A DNA stretch of 64,000 nucleotides, from assembly GCF_037975245.1 (NCBI RefSeq), contig NC_092565.1:14537499-14601498 (forward strand), read 5' to 3'. Below the pieces are notes generated by a model, which ran no database searches, was not told the origin of the DNA, and was given only the letters and a program-made list of their open reading frames with translations. Of this stretch, positions 23,866 to 34,687 are shown piece by piece; the first letter of the stretch is position 1; every line of letters begins with the position of its first letter. A program made the translations under genes and the position numbers. This stretch comes from Apostichopus japonicus. Its lineage: Eukaryota; Echinodermata; Holothuroidea; Aspidochirotida; Stichopodidae.

Positions 23866-25728
23866 TCTTGTGTGATACTGTACGTCTCAATGCAAACTTA
23901 GTATCATATGACATGTGCTATAGCAATTTTGCAACTAATTTTATAACAGACCATCATCTGATAGCTTATGGTAGAATATATTTATTTCTTAAACTGGCAA
24001 TTTTACCTAATTTTAAGGATTAATTGCATAATTAACATGCAAAACAAACTTGCTGTTCCAACTTTTTACATGTAAGGGCCTGGATTATGTCACAATCTTA
24101 CAGCGTTTTGTGTGATTGTGTTTACCACTCATTTAATGTGAGTGATTAAATTAAACATTTTTGGTAATATGCAAAATTATCACGTTTTCCTGACAAGACG
24201 AGGTTCTAAGAAAAACGCAATGTGCCACTAAAAACTAATATTGAAAAATCATGGTCCTGCATGTAAAAGGACGAAATATTGGGCTGCAAAGTGATCATTA
24301 AATACAAATAAAAACTTAAGGACAACTTTTGATGTACCGAGACAACTTTTGCGGCAAATCAGAAACTTTGTTATTTTCTTAATCAGTTATTATTCAACCT
24401 GTTTTTACATTTTTCTAACTATTGACAACTTCATTGTTTATAATAAAGGTCCTTATCTTTCACCGCAAGTCTACCAGAGATTGACTTAACTGGTCAGCTT
24501 AATTGATGTATTGTAGATCATATACAGAATTATCCATCCTGGGATGTAAAATTCTCTTGTGGGCGAGAAAAATGGATCTTTCAAAACAATGTAATAAATA
24601 ATTATAATTCATGTTGGTCAAGGGGGGGGGGGGGGGTAATTACATGTTCATTATTTGTATCAATTTATTACATTACAAGTAACTCCTGTCAAATTTAGTA
24701 TTTAATGTTGGGGGGGGGGGGTAGGGGACAGACGCACACTCCGAAACCACAGTCTATTTATAATCTTTAAATGGTCTTTAAAAGGATTACACACATGCAT
24801 GTGTAAGGGATTTACACAGTACAGCATATACCCATGGCTATTTGTATTTTTTACTCCTAGCACATGGTCCCATTGGTTGAGGTCAAACGTCATCAAAATA
24901 TTAGATCTATGATATTGTTATTGCTCTTCTCTAACTGGTGACTAGTTAAAAGTTACATTCTCTTTCACATATCTTGCTCAGGTAGTAATATGTAATATTT
25001 CACTTGCATATAATTAATATTTCGACTGTTAGTTCCTAACATTTCATGCTCAAGGCCTAACCCACTATATAGTTAAGAACGACAAATTGAAATGTGGGGG
25101 GGGGGGGCATGTATTACATGTGTATTAATTAAACATATATACTTATTATTTTGTTATAGTAATCCTACTGTTTTTCTTTTTATCAAAGCTTGTTTAAATC
25201 GTTCTTTGAAGTTGTGACAATAAATACAGTTGTTTTTTGAAAATATATTCTTTTTTACTTATTCAGCAACACTGGGATAGTATATCCTGGTGTACTGTAG
25301 TTTACCCCAGATTTTGGTGTAACCTGTAGGTTACACCACTTCCTCGGTTGCAACTTTTGCTACCACCAGAAAGTGAGGAAACCTTTAGTTACCTCAGATA
25401 CTGGTGTAATAGTCCCCAGCTATTTAAGGAATGTATGTTACCCCCCAAGCAGGGAAACCTCTGGTTTTCTCACTATCTTAGGATATGTTACCCCTAAACT
25501 TGAGGAAACCAACAAACCCTTGGATGTGAGGAAATGTTAGGTTTCCCCAATACCTAAGGAAACAATACTACTTAACTTGAGGAAACCTATGTTTGACAAA
25601 AACCCGAAGTTTGAAGGAAACGTCAAGGTTTCCCTTCGGGTGCGGAAACCTGGTTACCCCAAAAACTGGTGGTAGCCTAGTTGCACCCACTTTTTGGGGT
25701 AACCTAACCCCTTTTTTTTTACAGTGTA

Positions 25729-26960
25729 ATAGACTTAAATTCGGAATTTGACGTTATCGATTTTCACATATTGTTGGCTCTCACAAAGTTTCTATTTTAG
25801 GTCCATTTCTTTGCATGATTTCTGTCAATAATCTGTATAAAGCCATGCAGTGACATACTCCACATAATTATCTGATATGCTGATGATACAAACCTTTTCT
25901 TTTCAAATCCTGACCCAGTTACTTTGTTAGAAACTCTTCAGAATGAACTTAGCAAAATTACTTTAAGTATTAGATCGCAATCTAAGCCGTTAAATGCGGA
26001 TATCTATCATATTGAACTATGTTGCGTTAAAAATTAGGATCTACAATTTCTCTATGTTCCTAGGGTTTTACTGACCAACATCTTACGTGGAAAAGGTCGT
26101 ATTCAGGCGCGTAGCCAAGGGGGAGGGGCGAAGGGGGCAGCCCCCCCCCTTGAGAATATTTTTAAAATGTTTTTTAATGTTTTCATGATATCGCTAGTAT
26201 TTTCAAAAGAGAAAATGCTAAGATGCAACTTATAAGGCCTGGGAAGTGCCATTTCCAGCGATCTGCATGGGAGGCATTTTCAGCCAAAATTTTCTTCTAC
26301 GCTTCGCGCCAATTTATGGTGGCGCTACGCTTAGATAGTTTGCAATGCCGAATCTACAGTTTCGCCCCTCCTTTGGTAAATTCCTGGCTACGCGCCTGGT
26401 CGTATTCTAGACATTAGTAATAAGGTATCTATAGGCGTTGGTATTCTTAGCCGTTTACGCCATCTTTTACCTAACCATATTCTCCTCATGCTTTTTACTA
26501 TACATTTATTACATTTATTCTTCCTTATTTATGTTACTGTAATGTTGTCTGCGGCAGTACTTAATACCAAACTATAGGATCCAGCCACTCGTGCAGATTC
26601 ATGCCCATTCTTTTTGTTTGGAAAGTTAAACCTCTTTCCATTATAATCTTGATCGTTACTGCATTGGTTTATATATGTTTATGTACAATTGGCTTCATGA
26701 AAATTGTCCTTTTAATCTTTCAACGTTACTTTCACTTCCGCGATGAAACGCATGCCTTTTTCATACACGTTTCACGAATCATATTTTCTATCCATTTTTG
26801 TTAGTGACTCAAATCTTCTCAACACATGCAGTATTAGATACCTATAGTGCTAAATTATGGAACTCCCTACATGTTAATCATAACGAAACTGCAGGGTCTA
26901 TCAACACCTTTAAGAGCAAGCTTACAGTTCAGCTCATTTCTCTGTACAGCAATAATACAT
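25729..26960 (+). pseudogene. Decayed LINE reverse transcriptase, 3' part
   Basis: Continues the relic at 17300-17868. Readable fragments are DILHIII.YADDTNLFF (the catalytic YADD box), VTLLETLQNELSKITLS, GILSRLRHLLP, and a C-terminal LWNSLHVNHN region ending FKSKLTVQL. Many stops and shifts are present. A hAT MITE interrupts it at 26104-26398. Confidence 0.75.
26104..26398. mobile_element. hAT MITE (CAGGCGCGTAGCC family), copy 1
   Basis: A 295-bp element with ends CAGGCGCGTAGCCAAGG and CCTGGCTACGCGCCTG. It is flanked by a perfect 8-bp duplication, gtcgtatt (26096-26103 and 26399-26406), and inserted in the LINE relic. A second copy in opposite orientation is at 36375-36673. Confidence 0.92.
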
Positions 26961-27374
26961 AACACTTATCTTCTCTTACGTTAGTCACGTTTGGTTTCTT
27001 ATGTTTAGTTGTTCCTTCTGTATGATGTTAAGTTTGTTTCTTTACGTTGCAGTGTTTCGCGTGATTACACCTACGCTATAGCTCTTGTATGTGTTTTTTT
27101 TCTTGTAATAATTCCCCAGTCTCCTCTTGTCATTCCCTGGTTGTATATTGTTTGTATTCTAATACAAATGAATGTGTCTGAAAGAGAGTTTTATGAAACG
27201 AAACGAAGATGTACAGGCTTATACAGATGTTACTTGCACAAAGAATGGCATTCAATTTGAGCTCATGTCAAATGAAAGCAACTACTTCAAGTTTGTATCC
27301 ACTTGTTTGTGTCTATTTTTTATTCCTGAACGACTTTCTGTGTACTGTTAAATCCAATAATCTTCCAGATATAC

Positions 27375-27562
27375 TTTTTAAGAAAAGTCACCCAGGAAAG
27401 AACCTGGGCACGAAAACCAAACTACCGAACGACTGATCTACTCTCAACCCCAGTCCCCTTGCATCGGGAGTGTGACTGTGTTATCATCGTCGGGTGTCTA
27501 TCACCGATCCTCTCGAAAGGGAACAGATACTACACATGATTTTAGCCAAAAGGCCGAGATAT
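27375..27562 (-). mobile_element. SINE with a U2 snRNA-derived head
   Basis: On the minus strand the element starts (27560-27521) with about 40 bases very close to the 5' end of U2 snRNA, including CTCGGCCTTTTGGCTAA and GTGTAGTATCTGTTC. A body with a CCCCTTGCATCGGGAG-type region follows, and the tail reads GTGCCCAGGTTCTTTCCTGG. The same tail and a decayed head occur at 38534-38730. SINEs with snRNA-derived heads have been described in other animals. It lies just downstream of the LINE relic. Confidence 0.65.
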
Positions 27563-28293
27563 TACTCGCACGAAGAATGATGACAAAATATATAAAGGTG
27601 GCTACGATTATTTGTTCAGAGGTGACTATACCTCTTGCATTTAGTTATAGTAACTTTATTGATAAAACGAACAACTTCAGAACCTTACAGACCATTGTAC
27701 GATTATTATAAAGGTAAGCCTTACACCGGAAGTAGAATTTAGTTATAAAACGCAAAAAAAATTGTATTACAGATTTCTCAGGTTGTTCATCGAAGCCCTT
27801 GTGCGTCTCTTTCAGCTTTTTCAAAATCCACTGAAAATTCATCTCATGAACGGACGATGTCTGCTTCAGTTTTCGAGGGTGCTCGATCGATGTTTGCTGT
27901 ATGTCTGGGAGGTGGCGGGGGGGGGGGGGTTCAGATTTGTTGGAGTAAAGTAATGACGTCAATTAATAAGAATTGTAACAATTGATAGATAATTTCAAAA
28001 AAACCTAAGCAACCTAATAACTTACGATTTTCTTTTCAGTTTCTTCTGTATAGTCTCCAGACTAGAGCAGTGTATATTAGTGATAATAAATTAATACGTT
28101 TAATACATACGCTCATTACTAGTATTTTATTGTCCACTGAGGTGACAGTAAAACTATGCAAATGTTTCTAATTTAGTCGTAACATTATTATAAGGGATAG
28201 TGAATGCATATTTTGAGCTGAACACATCATTAACAAAGTTGAGAAAGCTTGCATTATTAAAAAACAACATGAAATGTAGGTTCGGTTGTTCAC

Positions 28294-28325
28294 AACAGGG
28301 AGTTGTTATGGAACAACTCCCTGTT
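28294..28325. repeat. 14-bp perfect inverted repeat, 4-base loop
   Basis: AACAGGGAGTTGTT (28294-28307), loop ATGG, then AACAACTCCCTGTT (28312-28325). TTCACAA also flanks both sides in direct orientation. No gene context explains it. Confidence 0.9.
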
Positions 28326-28560
28326 CACAATAGGCTACTAGAAGATATTCAGTTAAAATGCCATCTATGGAGTCTTTTCGATGAACATAAAATCCCACCA
28401 TTTGGCATGTATGTAATCTCCAATCACTCCAATTACATTGTTGTAATTAACTTTACCAATTTCGGACGTTAAATACGTGAAAAATGGGAAGAAAAGTCAG
28501 CTTTTTAGGAAACCTATTTCAGACATTCCTGAAACATTCCTAAGACATCAGGTGACCATG

Positions 28561-28568
28561 TGACGTCA
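28561..28568. promoter_or_regulatory. CRE-like TGACGTCA upstream of the THAP-like exon
   Basis: A perfect TGACGTCA palindrome 100 bp upstream of the ATG at 28668. It is compatible with a promoter, but nothing else here confirms one. Confidence 0.35.
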
Positions 28569-28667
28569 TCTTTGGTATACCGCACTCACAACAAAACTTT
28601 TAGTGTGTAAAGTAGTATATACTTGAGCTGCCAAAAACATCAACGATATTACTCCCTTTCCCCCGAA

Positions 28668-28817
28668 ATGCCACAATTATGTGTTGTTGGAGGTTGCAGT
28701 TATACCTCAGCCAACAAAAGCATCAGCTTTTTTAGCTTTCCGAGTATAAGAACCGACGTAAAACGCCGTGGACTTTGGATAAATTTTGTGAGATCCACGC
28801 GGAAAGATTTTTCAGCA
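28668..28817 (+). CDS. THAP-type zinc-finger exon (partial)
   Basis: From an ATG the frame reads MPQLCVVGGCSYTSANK, then FFSFPS, then GLWINFVRSTRKDF. This matches the first half of a THAP DNA-binding domain: C-x(4)-C at residues 5-10, the F-x-FP element and the conserved tryptophan. The second zinc pair (C-x2-H) is not seen in this frame. The exon may end at a weak GTATCT donor near 28823, or the copy may be broken. THAP domains occur in chromatin regulators and in P-element-like transposases, and the context does not say which this is. The end coordinate is approximate. Confidence 0.45.
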
Positions 28818-29079
28818 CCCGGAGTATCTCATGCCAATGAGTCCACATGCATGGCTCTGCCTCTGTGTATGCCGCAAATGTCTCATTCTATGAAACTCGC
28901 ACATGCACAACTCTTCTTTAGCGAAAATAAACTGACAATTGGATTGACTTTCGATCAATCGCTAACATGGGGGGGGGGGGGGTCCGGTGTCAAGGACCGA
29001 AAAATATGACCACCAATCGGCTGAAGGCAAGGTTTAAAATCAGAATATCTTTTTAGTTTCTATTTTCAAATATGTTTTA

Positions 29080-31320
29080 AATATTTGATTTGATTTGATT
29101 TGATTTATTTGATTTTCCACTGGATATATATATGTGGAGGGAAGTCCTCTAAAAAGCCAATTCAGGCTTAACAAGGTAAAGGACTCCCAGGAAAGAAAGA
29201 AAGAAAGAAAGGGAAAACAAAAAAACAAAACAAAAAACATATATACATAAATGAAAATATAACTAGTGTCTTAATAAAGAATAATTAATAACATACAATA
29301 TAAACGATGTATCAATACTGAGAAATTACTTCTTTTTTTAGTGCTTTTCTAAATGTTTCTTTAGATGGTTTAGATTTTATAGTAGCAGTTAGATCATTCC
29401 ATGTCCTCATAGCACGATTCTTTAAACTTAACGTACCAAATGTTGTATTACATAAGTTGTGGTGTGCTTGACCGGCACTTCTAGTGCGGTGACTATATGG
29501 CGCTGTTAATAGTAAATAAGTCATGAAAGGCTGCAGGAAGTAAGCCATTCCAAGCCTTGTAAAAGAATGTGGCTACATTCAGCCTAACAATATCGTTAAA
29601 TTTTAATAAGTTGAGCTATTTGAAAAGTGAGCTGGTGTGTTCACGATATTCAGAATGAGTTATGTGACGAATGACTTTCTTTTGTAGGATTTCAAGAGGG
29701 TGAAGATAAACATTATGGGTGCCAGACCAGATTATAGAGCAATATGAAAAATGGGGGAACACTAATGTTTGGTAAAGCATTCTAAGAATATTCTGAGGAA
29801 AATAGTGTTTCAACTTAGAAATGATACCAACAGTTTTCGCCACAGTGTTTGCAATATTTGATATATGTTCACACCAAGTAAGTTTACTCTCAATATAAAC
29901 TCCGAGAAACTTAATACTATGTACATGCTTGATAGGCTTACCATCCATTAAAATGTCTTTTTTCCAAGAAAAAGATTTACTTTTATTGAACACAATGTAG
30001 CTGGTTTTATCAAGATTAAGTGAAAGCTTATTAGTTGCAAACCAGTCGTTAAATTGATTCAACTCCATGGATACTATGTCATGTAAAGTATTCAAATTAT
30101 TGGATTCGAAAAATATACTAGTGTCATCTGCAAATAAAATAGTTTTTGCAATATTAGAGATATGACAGATGTCATTGATATATATAATGAAAAGAAGTGG
30201 TCCTAATATTGAACCTTGAGGAACACCACAGCGGATTTCAGCATAGTCAGACATGGTGTTCTTATACGAAGTATCCTGTAAACGATTTGATAAGTAGCTG
30301 TCCATCCAGTTAATGGTTGGTCCTCTAATACCGTAGAATGATAACTTGTTTAGCAGAATACGATGGTCAATGGTATCAAATGCTTTTGATAGATCTAAGA
30401 ATATTCCAATACATGTTTTCTTCTTATCAAGGCTATCGTATAATTTATCAATGGCATCTGCCAGGGCAAGCTCAGTTGAGTGACCAGGGCGGAATCCATA
30501 TTGTTCCTTGCAAAGTATGTCATTAGCATCTAGAAAATTTATTATTCTGTTGGACATGAGACGTTCGAGAATTTTGGAAAAGCATGATAGAATAGAGATT
30601 GGTCGGTAGTTCTCGTAGATATTGGATTCTCCTTTCTTAAAAAAGGGTAAGACCTTAGCAATCTTCAGCTTGTCTGGGAATACCCCAGTGGTGAACGATA
30701 TGTTACATATATGAGTAAGAGGGGTGACAATGAAAGGTAATACCTGCTTAACAATATCTGGCTTGAAATCATCATACCCAGCTGCCTTCTTTGGCTTTAA
30801 GCAATGATTCGCAACACGTAAGAGTTCCTCCTCCCTGACAGGGTAGGTGAAAATAGAGTTTCGCGTACTATTATTGCTATACATATGGTTGTTTGATTTT
30901 GCAGTATGACTGATTTTGCTGGCAAGTGAGGGTCCAAGGTTAATGAAGAAATCGTTAAAACCGTTTGCAATGTCTTGATCGTCGCTGGTTTCGTGATCGC
31001 CGTCTTTGAAAACAGATGGGTACGATGATTTCTTACGGTCTTTCTTAAGAACCTCATTGATTACGCCCCAGGTATCATTTACATTATTGTTACTATCTTT
31101 GAATTTGTTATAAAAATATAACCTTTTAGAAAATCTTATTATGTGGTTTAACTTGTTTCGGTAAGCAACATAAATTTCTCTATTGCTATTTGTAGGAGCT
31201 TTTGAGTAAAGTCTGTAGAGATGGTTTTTTCTTTTAATAGATTTTAGTATACCCTTAGTAATCCATGGATGTTTTCTCTTGTGCCTAAATATTATAGTTT
31301 TTAAAGTTCTCCCCACCGAT
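29080..31320 (-). mobile_element. 5'-truncated non-LTR retrotransposon (CR1/L2/Jockey-like)
   Basis: A LINE on the minus strand with a long reverse-transcriptase frame, a 3' region with a CTTT run, and an (AAATC)n-type tail at about 29085-29118. The 5' end is truncated at about 31320, so the endonuclease domain is missing. It lies about 230 bp downstream of the stop codon of sulfotransferase gene B and could affect that gene's 3' end. Confidence 0.85.
29616..31316 (-). CDS. LINE reverse transcriptase (566-aa open frame)
   Basis: The non-LTR reverse-transcriptase core is present in order: KKAAGYDDF, NYRPISILSCFSKILE, QYGFRPGHSTE, LDLSKAFDTIDHRILLNKL, CGVPQGSILGPLLFIIYIND, ILFADDTSIFF (catalytic FADD), NKLSLNLDKT and IKFLGVYIE. 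The frame ends at a TAG (29616-29618). The same frame then continues as LNLLKFNDIVRLNVATFFY, and one frameshift near 29496 leads into AGQAHHNLCNTTFG and a C-terminus ending at 29312. One nonsense codon and one shift therefore separate it from a complete C-terminus, which suggests a fairly young insertion. The usual N-terminal endonuclease is absent. Confidence 0.88.
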   Translation of the reverse strand: MGRTLKTIIFRHKRKHPWITKGILKSIKRKNHLYRLYSKAPTNSNREIYVAYRNKLNHIIRFSKRLYFYNKFKDSNNNVNDTWGVINEVLKKDRKKSSYPSVFKDGDHETSDDQDIANGFNDFFINLGPSLASKISHTAKSNNHMYSNNSTRNSIFTYPVREEELLRVANHCLKPKKAAGYDDFKPDIVKQVLPFIVTPLTHICNISFTTGVFPDKLKIAKVLPFFKKGESNIYENYRPISILSCFSKILERLMSNRIINFLDANDILCKEQYGFRPGHSTELALADAIDKLYDSLDKKKTCIGIFLDLSKAFDTIDHRILLNKLSFYGIRGPTINWMDSYLSNRLQDTSYKNTMSDYAEIRCGVPQGSILGPLLFIIYINDICHISNIAKTILFADDTSIFFESNNLNTLHDIVSMELNQFNDWFATNKLSLNLDKTSYIVFNKSKSFSWKKDILMDGKPIKHVHSIKFLGVYIESKLTWCEHISNIANTVAKTVGIISKLKHYFPQNILRMLYQTLVFPHFSYCSIIWSGTHNVYLHPLEILQKKVIRHITHSEYREHTSSLFK

Positions 31321-31549
31321 ACCCACCAAATTGGGTAATCAAACGAACCGTGTCCTCATCGACAGGGAACGCCCAGGAGTGCCGGCATATCTGGGCGTCT
31401 ATAGGTGCCAAATAGAGATAAATACCACACATGCCAAAATCATGGTAGGGATTGAGTTAATGTGGACTTTCCTTGGTTGCCATCTCCATTGCTGCACAAG
31501 GGGACAGGTTGCTCAAATTGTTACTACACTGAACACAACCTGTTTTACC

Positions 31550-31911
31550 TTAAGTTCGTTGGTCGTCAATAAGGCTCGGTCGATAATCGCTGTACGTCGG
31601 GAGAGGAGGCAGTTTTTTATCTTTCAAAGTTTGATTCAATTTATCGATAAACTCATCAGTCTCATCAGGATAATCAGCTTGAAAATCAAAATATTCACGA
31701 AGGTGGCATTGATATAAATCAACAGCGCATTGAATCTTATCTTCATTGATTGGAAGGTTTAGGAAGTTTAATATCCGTTTTAATTCATGGTATGTATTCT
31801 CACATAAGTTATCGTGATGCACAACCAGAACTCTCTTAGCGTGTTCAATCCACGAAATATAGAATCTGAACCATTGTGCTAGTGCACTGGATGAACCTTT
31901 GCGCCACTTAT
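31550..31911 (-). CDS. Gene B, fourth coding exon: sulfotransferase C-terminus
   Basis: The acceptor TATTTCAG (RC of 31912-31919) is followed by AT, which completes a GAT codon with the last base of exon 3. The exon encodes KWRKGSSSALAQWFRFY, then SWIEHAKRVLVVHHDNL (the late strand and helix typical of WSCD sulfotransferases), then ILNFLNLPINEDKIQCAV and a hydrophilic tail ending in DDQRT and a stop. The codons upstream of the acceptor stay open by chance and are intronic. Confidence 0.86.
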
Positions 31912-32354
31912 CTGAAATATAAGAGAAGATATAGGCTATGCTAATTAACAAGAGTTCTTTTCTTCCTTCAATATTATGCAATTGTTCTTAATTATTCTTA
32001 GACACAGTCACAAGTTACGGTAGTACCTATATTTGACATGGCGATGATCAAAACAATGATGGTATAAATGATGATATAGCAGAGGCTGGCTAACCGATTG
32101 CGGGGAAACGAGTAGTGCCCAAACAGTAGGGAGGAGGAGAAGGGGAGTGGGGGGGGGGATCTAGCCTTAAAGGAATAGCCTCATTCAAATCCATCGCAAT
32201 CTCTATAGTAGGCTCTCGTACAAATTCTGGTTCCACATTCTAAATACTCGTGTTGCTATCATCCGAGATTAAACGTTCAAGGACTATACAGAAGCATGCA
32301 TAGAATTTCTAGCTTTGCTTATGATCATACACATCTGCATCTATAATACCGGTA

Positions 32355-32787
32355 TACGTATATGTCAAGCCGTGTGGGACAAACACCGCATAATATATCC
32401 GCGTATTAATTCGAATATATACGCGTATTAATTCGAAAATACATGTGTTGTTCATGTGTAAAGTTCGCTTTATGAAGCGATCATGCGAGCCCGTCAAAAC
32501 ATTTATCGTTGGTATATGTACACAGCAAGAGCGGAAATGTGTTTTCGTGTATATTCTAATTAATCCGTGCATATATTGGATTTAATCTCCATATGTATTC
32601 TGTTTAATACGTGTATATATTCGAATTAATACGTGTATATATTCGAATTAATACGCGGATATATTTGGGCCATATGATTGGCTAATAATATATACTCGTA
32701 TTTATTCCAATTAATACGCGTATAAATTACGATTAATACGCTGATATATTATGCAGTGTTTGTCCCACATGGCTTGCCATATACGTA
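32355..32787. mobile_element. AT-rich element with ~50-bp inverted termini, copy 1
   Basis: The left end contains GTGTGGGACAAACACCGCAT and then AATATATCCGCGTATTAATT. The right end carries the inverted copy (ATATTATGCAGTGTTTGTCC). The middle consists of repeats of TTCGAATTAATACGTGTATA. A second copy is at 55121-55605. It lies in intron 3 of gene B. The target-site duplication is not clear. Confidence 0.75.
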
Positions 32788-33367
32788 AGTTCTGTTCTGC
32801 TCCGCTCATGCTCACTTGGCATTATGTGTTCATACCGAACGTCGAATCAGTGAGTGTGACGTAATCATGATAGGCCTATTTATATAAGGACTTACCACGT
32901 TTTCTATCGGTTAACTCACCTTCGAAGAACTCTGATTCCTGTCAGAAATTACTGTAATGTCTGCACTTGGATCTATTGCAATTCATTGAATCCATTTGGA
33001 TCCATTGGTGACAATTCACTGATCCTCCTATGAGCATTTCTAATAAAATCCTTCCGACACTATATAGATGCTTCTATTAATCCAAACCTAAAGCTATACA
33101 TGTGAAAGAATATTATCTATTAGTTCGACGCGGTGATTGGACTACAACTATATATAGACGCTCACTGACAATTTAACCTCGTTACACCGTTGTTTGCTTT
33201 ATCTCGTCAACTAGTCCAATTTGTAGAGGTAACTTAAAATACAAGTCTGGTTATAAAAAAATATCGTTGCTATACTTTACCATTTGGTTTACCACTTCTA
33301 ATTACCTGTTACTGCTGTGACATATAACTGCATATTTGTAGGCCTACACAGGAAATGGTATTTGACC

Positions 33368-33690
33368 AGTGGCGTAGGAAGGTACTCTTGAGTGGGGGGG
33401 GGGGGGCTGAAGACTGATGGCCGGCCTGGGGGAGGGGTCTAAGGGGAGGGGTCTAAGGGGAGGGGGGAATTTTTGGCATTTCCAGGTGGCCTCAGATGCA
33501 ATTTGGTGCAATATAGCACACTTCAACACCCACTCCATTTTGTAAACTTAATTTTGTATTTTCACCTGGCCTTAGATGCAATTTGGTGCTCCAAATGAGA
33601 TTTTTTTTCTCATTTGGAAATGAAAAAGGGGTTTTCTGACTTGCGAAGCGGGGGGGGGGGGGGGGCTGAATGATACTTCCGCCCCTCCAC
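33368..33690. mobile_element. Probable hAT-like MITE with poly-G termini
   Basis: It begins near AGTGGCGTAGGAAGGTAC, followed by GGGG tracts, and ends near GATACTTCCGCCCCTCC, which is roughly inverted. The interior repeats CCTTAGATGCAATTTGGTGC. No target-site duplication was found, so the boundaries are approximate. Confidence 0.4.
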
Positions 33691-34356
33691 AAACTGAAGA
33701 TATTTAGACAGTTATACTGTAACAGGCTTGACATTCATTTGATGAATGGTATTGCAAATTCCTTCGTTGCGTAAACGTATGGTGACTAATTTCTGCAGGC
33801 AGTCGGAGACACTATCAAGGTGTGCTACCTAGTTATCTCCAATGGGCCCGGAGTTTATTAAAGAAAACGACCAAAATGTGAACATTTGTAATAAAGAACA
33901 GACACGGACAGATACGGAAAGTTCATTCAATGTTAATGATTGAAAAATGTGCTGATATTTTCAAAATGTTGATTGATTTTCATTAAATGTTATTGTCTGC
34001 CAATGGGTCATTCAATGTTAGTCAATTGAAATTTGCTCATACTTGAAAATGTTGATTGACTTTCATTCAGTATTTCATAGATCGAACGTTATCAGTCAAT
34101 ATGTATGGACTAAACCCTGTCGGCTGGTTTTATCACTATATTTTTTTATTTTCCAGTTTAAATATAAATATTTATTTATTATATTGAATTTTTGAATTGA
34201 ATTTGAATTTATTGTCCACAATCGGAAACTCGGCTTACTGAACATGGTCGTAAACGAAAGAGAAAAAAATATTAAATGTTTATTTATTACATTTATTTGT
34301 TTACACCAAAAGTCTGTTCATCAACTACATTCACAATTGGTATTGATATTACTTAC

Positions 34357-34581
34357 CACTGTTATCTTGAATCTGTTTCACAGCGGTTTTCAGTGCTTCT
34401 ACCCTTAACTCTGGCTTTACACTTCTGCTACGCATAAAAGTAGAAACAAGAACGTTTCGCGGGTTTCGTATGAGCAAGATGGCGCCTTCTGGGAAACTAT
34501 CAATTTCCTCTTTGCTACTGATGTGAGTCTTGGTACAGATTCCTCTTTTCTCTTTGTAATCATACTCGGCCCCTCTGAAAT
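34357..34581 (-). CDS. Gene B, third coding exon: 3'-phosphate-binding segment
   Basis: A 225-bp exon between an acceptor ending AAACAG (34582-34590) and a GTAAGT donor (34351-34356). It encodes FRGAEYDYKEK, GICTKTH (residues about 159-165), then EGAILLIRNPRNVLVSTF (about 177-194), which holds the 3'-phosphate-binding strand and the serine-containing helix. Its length and phase equal those of gene A exon 3. A shadow frame in another phase (34417-34614) is not real. Confidence 0.87.
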
Positions 34582-34687
34582 CTGTTTAAGTACAAATATC
34601 AAATCAAAACACAAACAAAACGAGTGTATGATATGACTTCATACCTATAGCTTAACCAGTCACAAAGTATGATCGTCATCATTGTAT

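Larger units (their letters stand above)
17869..25726 (+). mobile_element. E1: 7.9-kb DNA transposon-like element with SAMD3-like gene relic
   Basis: The ends are CACTGTAAAAAAA and its inverted copy TTTTTTTTTTACAGTG, flanked by TA on both sides (17867-17868, 25727-25728). Just inside both ends are swarms of GGAAACC/GGTTACC words (17880-17995 and about 25290-25720). The interior has a TAGGCCTA-rich 5' zone (about 18430-19160), an inserted hAT element (20130-21410) and broken exons of a gene similar to the one in E2. The host reverse-transcriptase relic reads on across the insertion. CACT ends recall EnSpm/CACTA elements, while a TA duplication is more typical of other groups. The superfamily is unresolved. 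Confidence 0.72.

Noticed and set aside
34417-34614. 65-codon frame overlapping gene B exon 3
   Set aside because: Shadow in another phase. The frame with KTH and IRNPR motifs between good splice sites is the real one.
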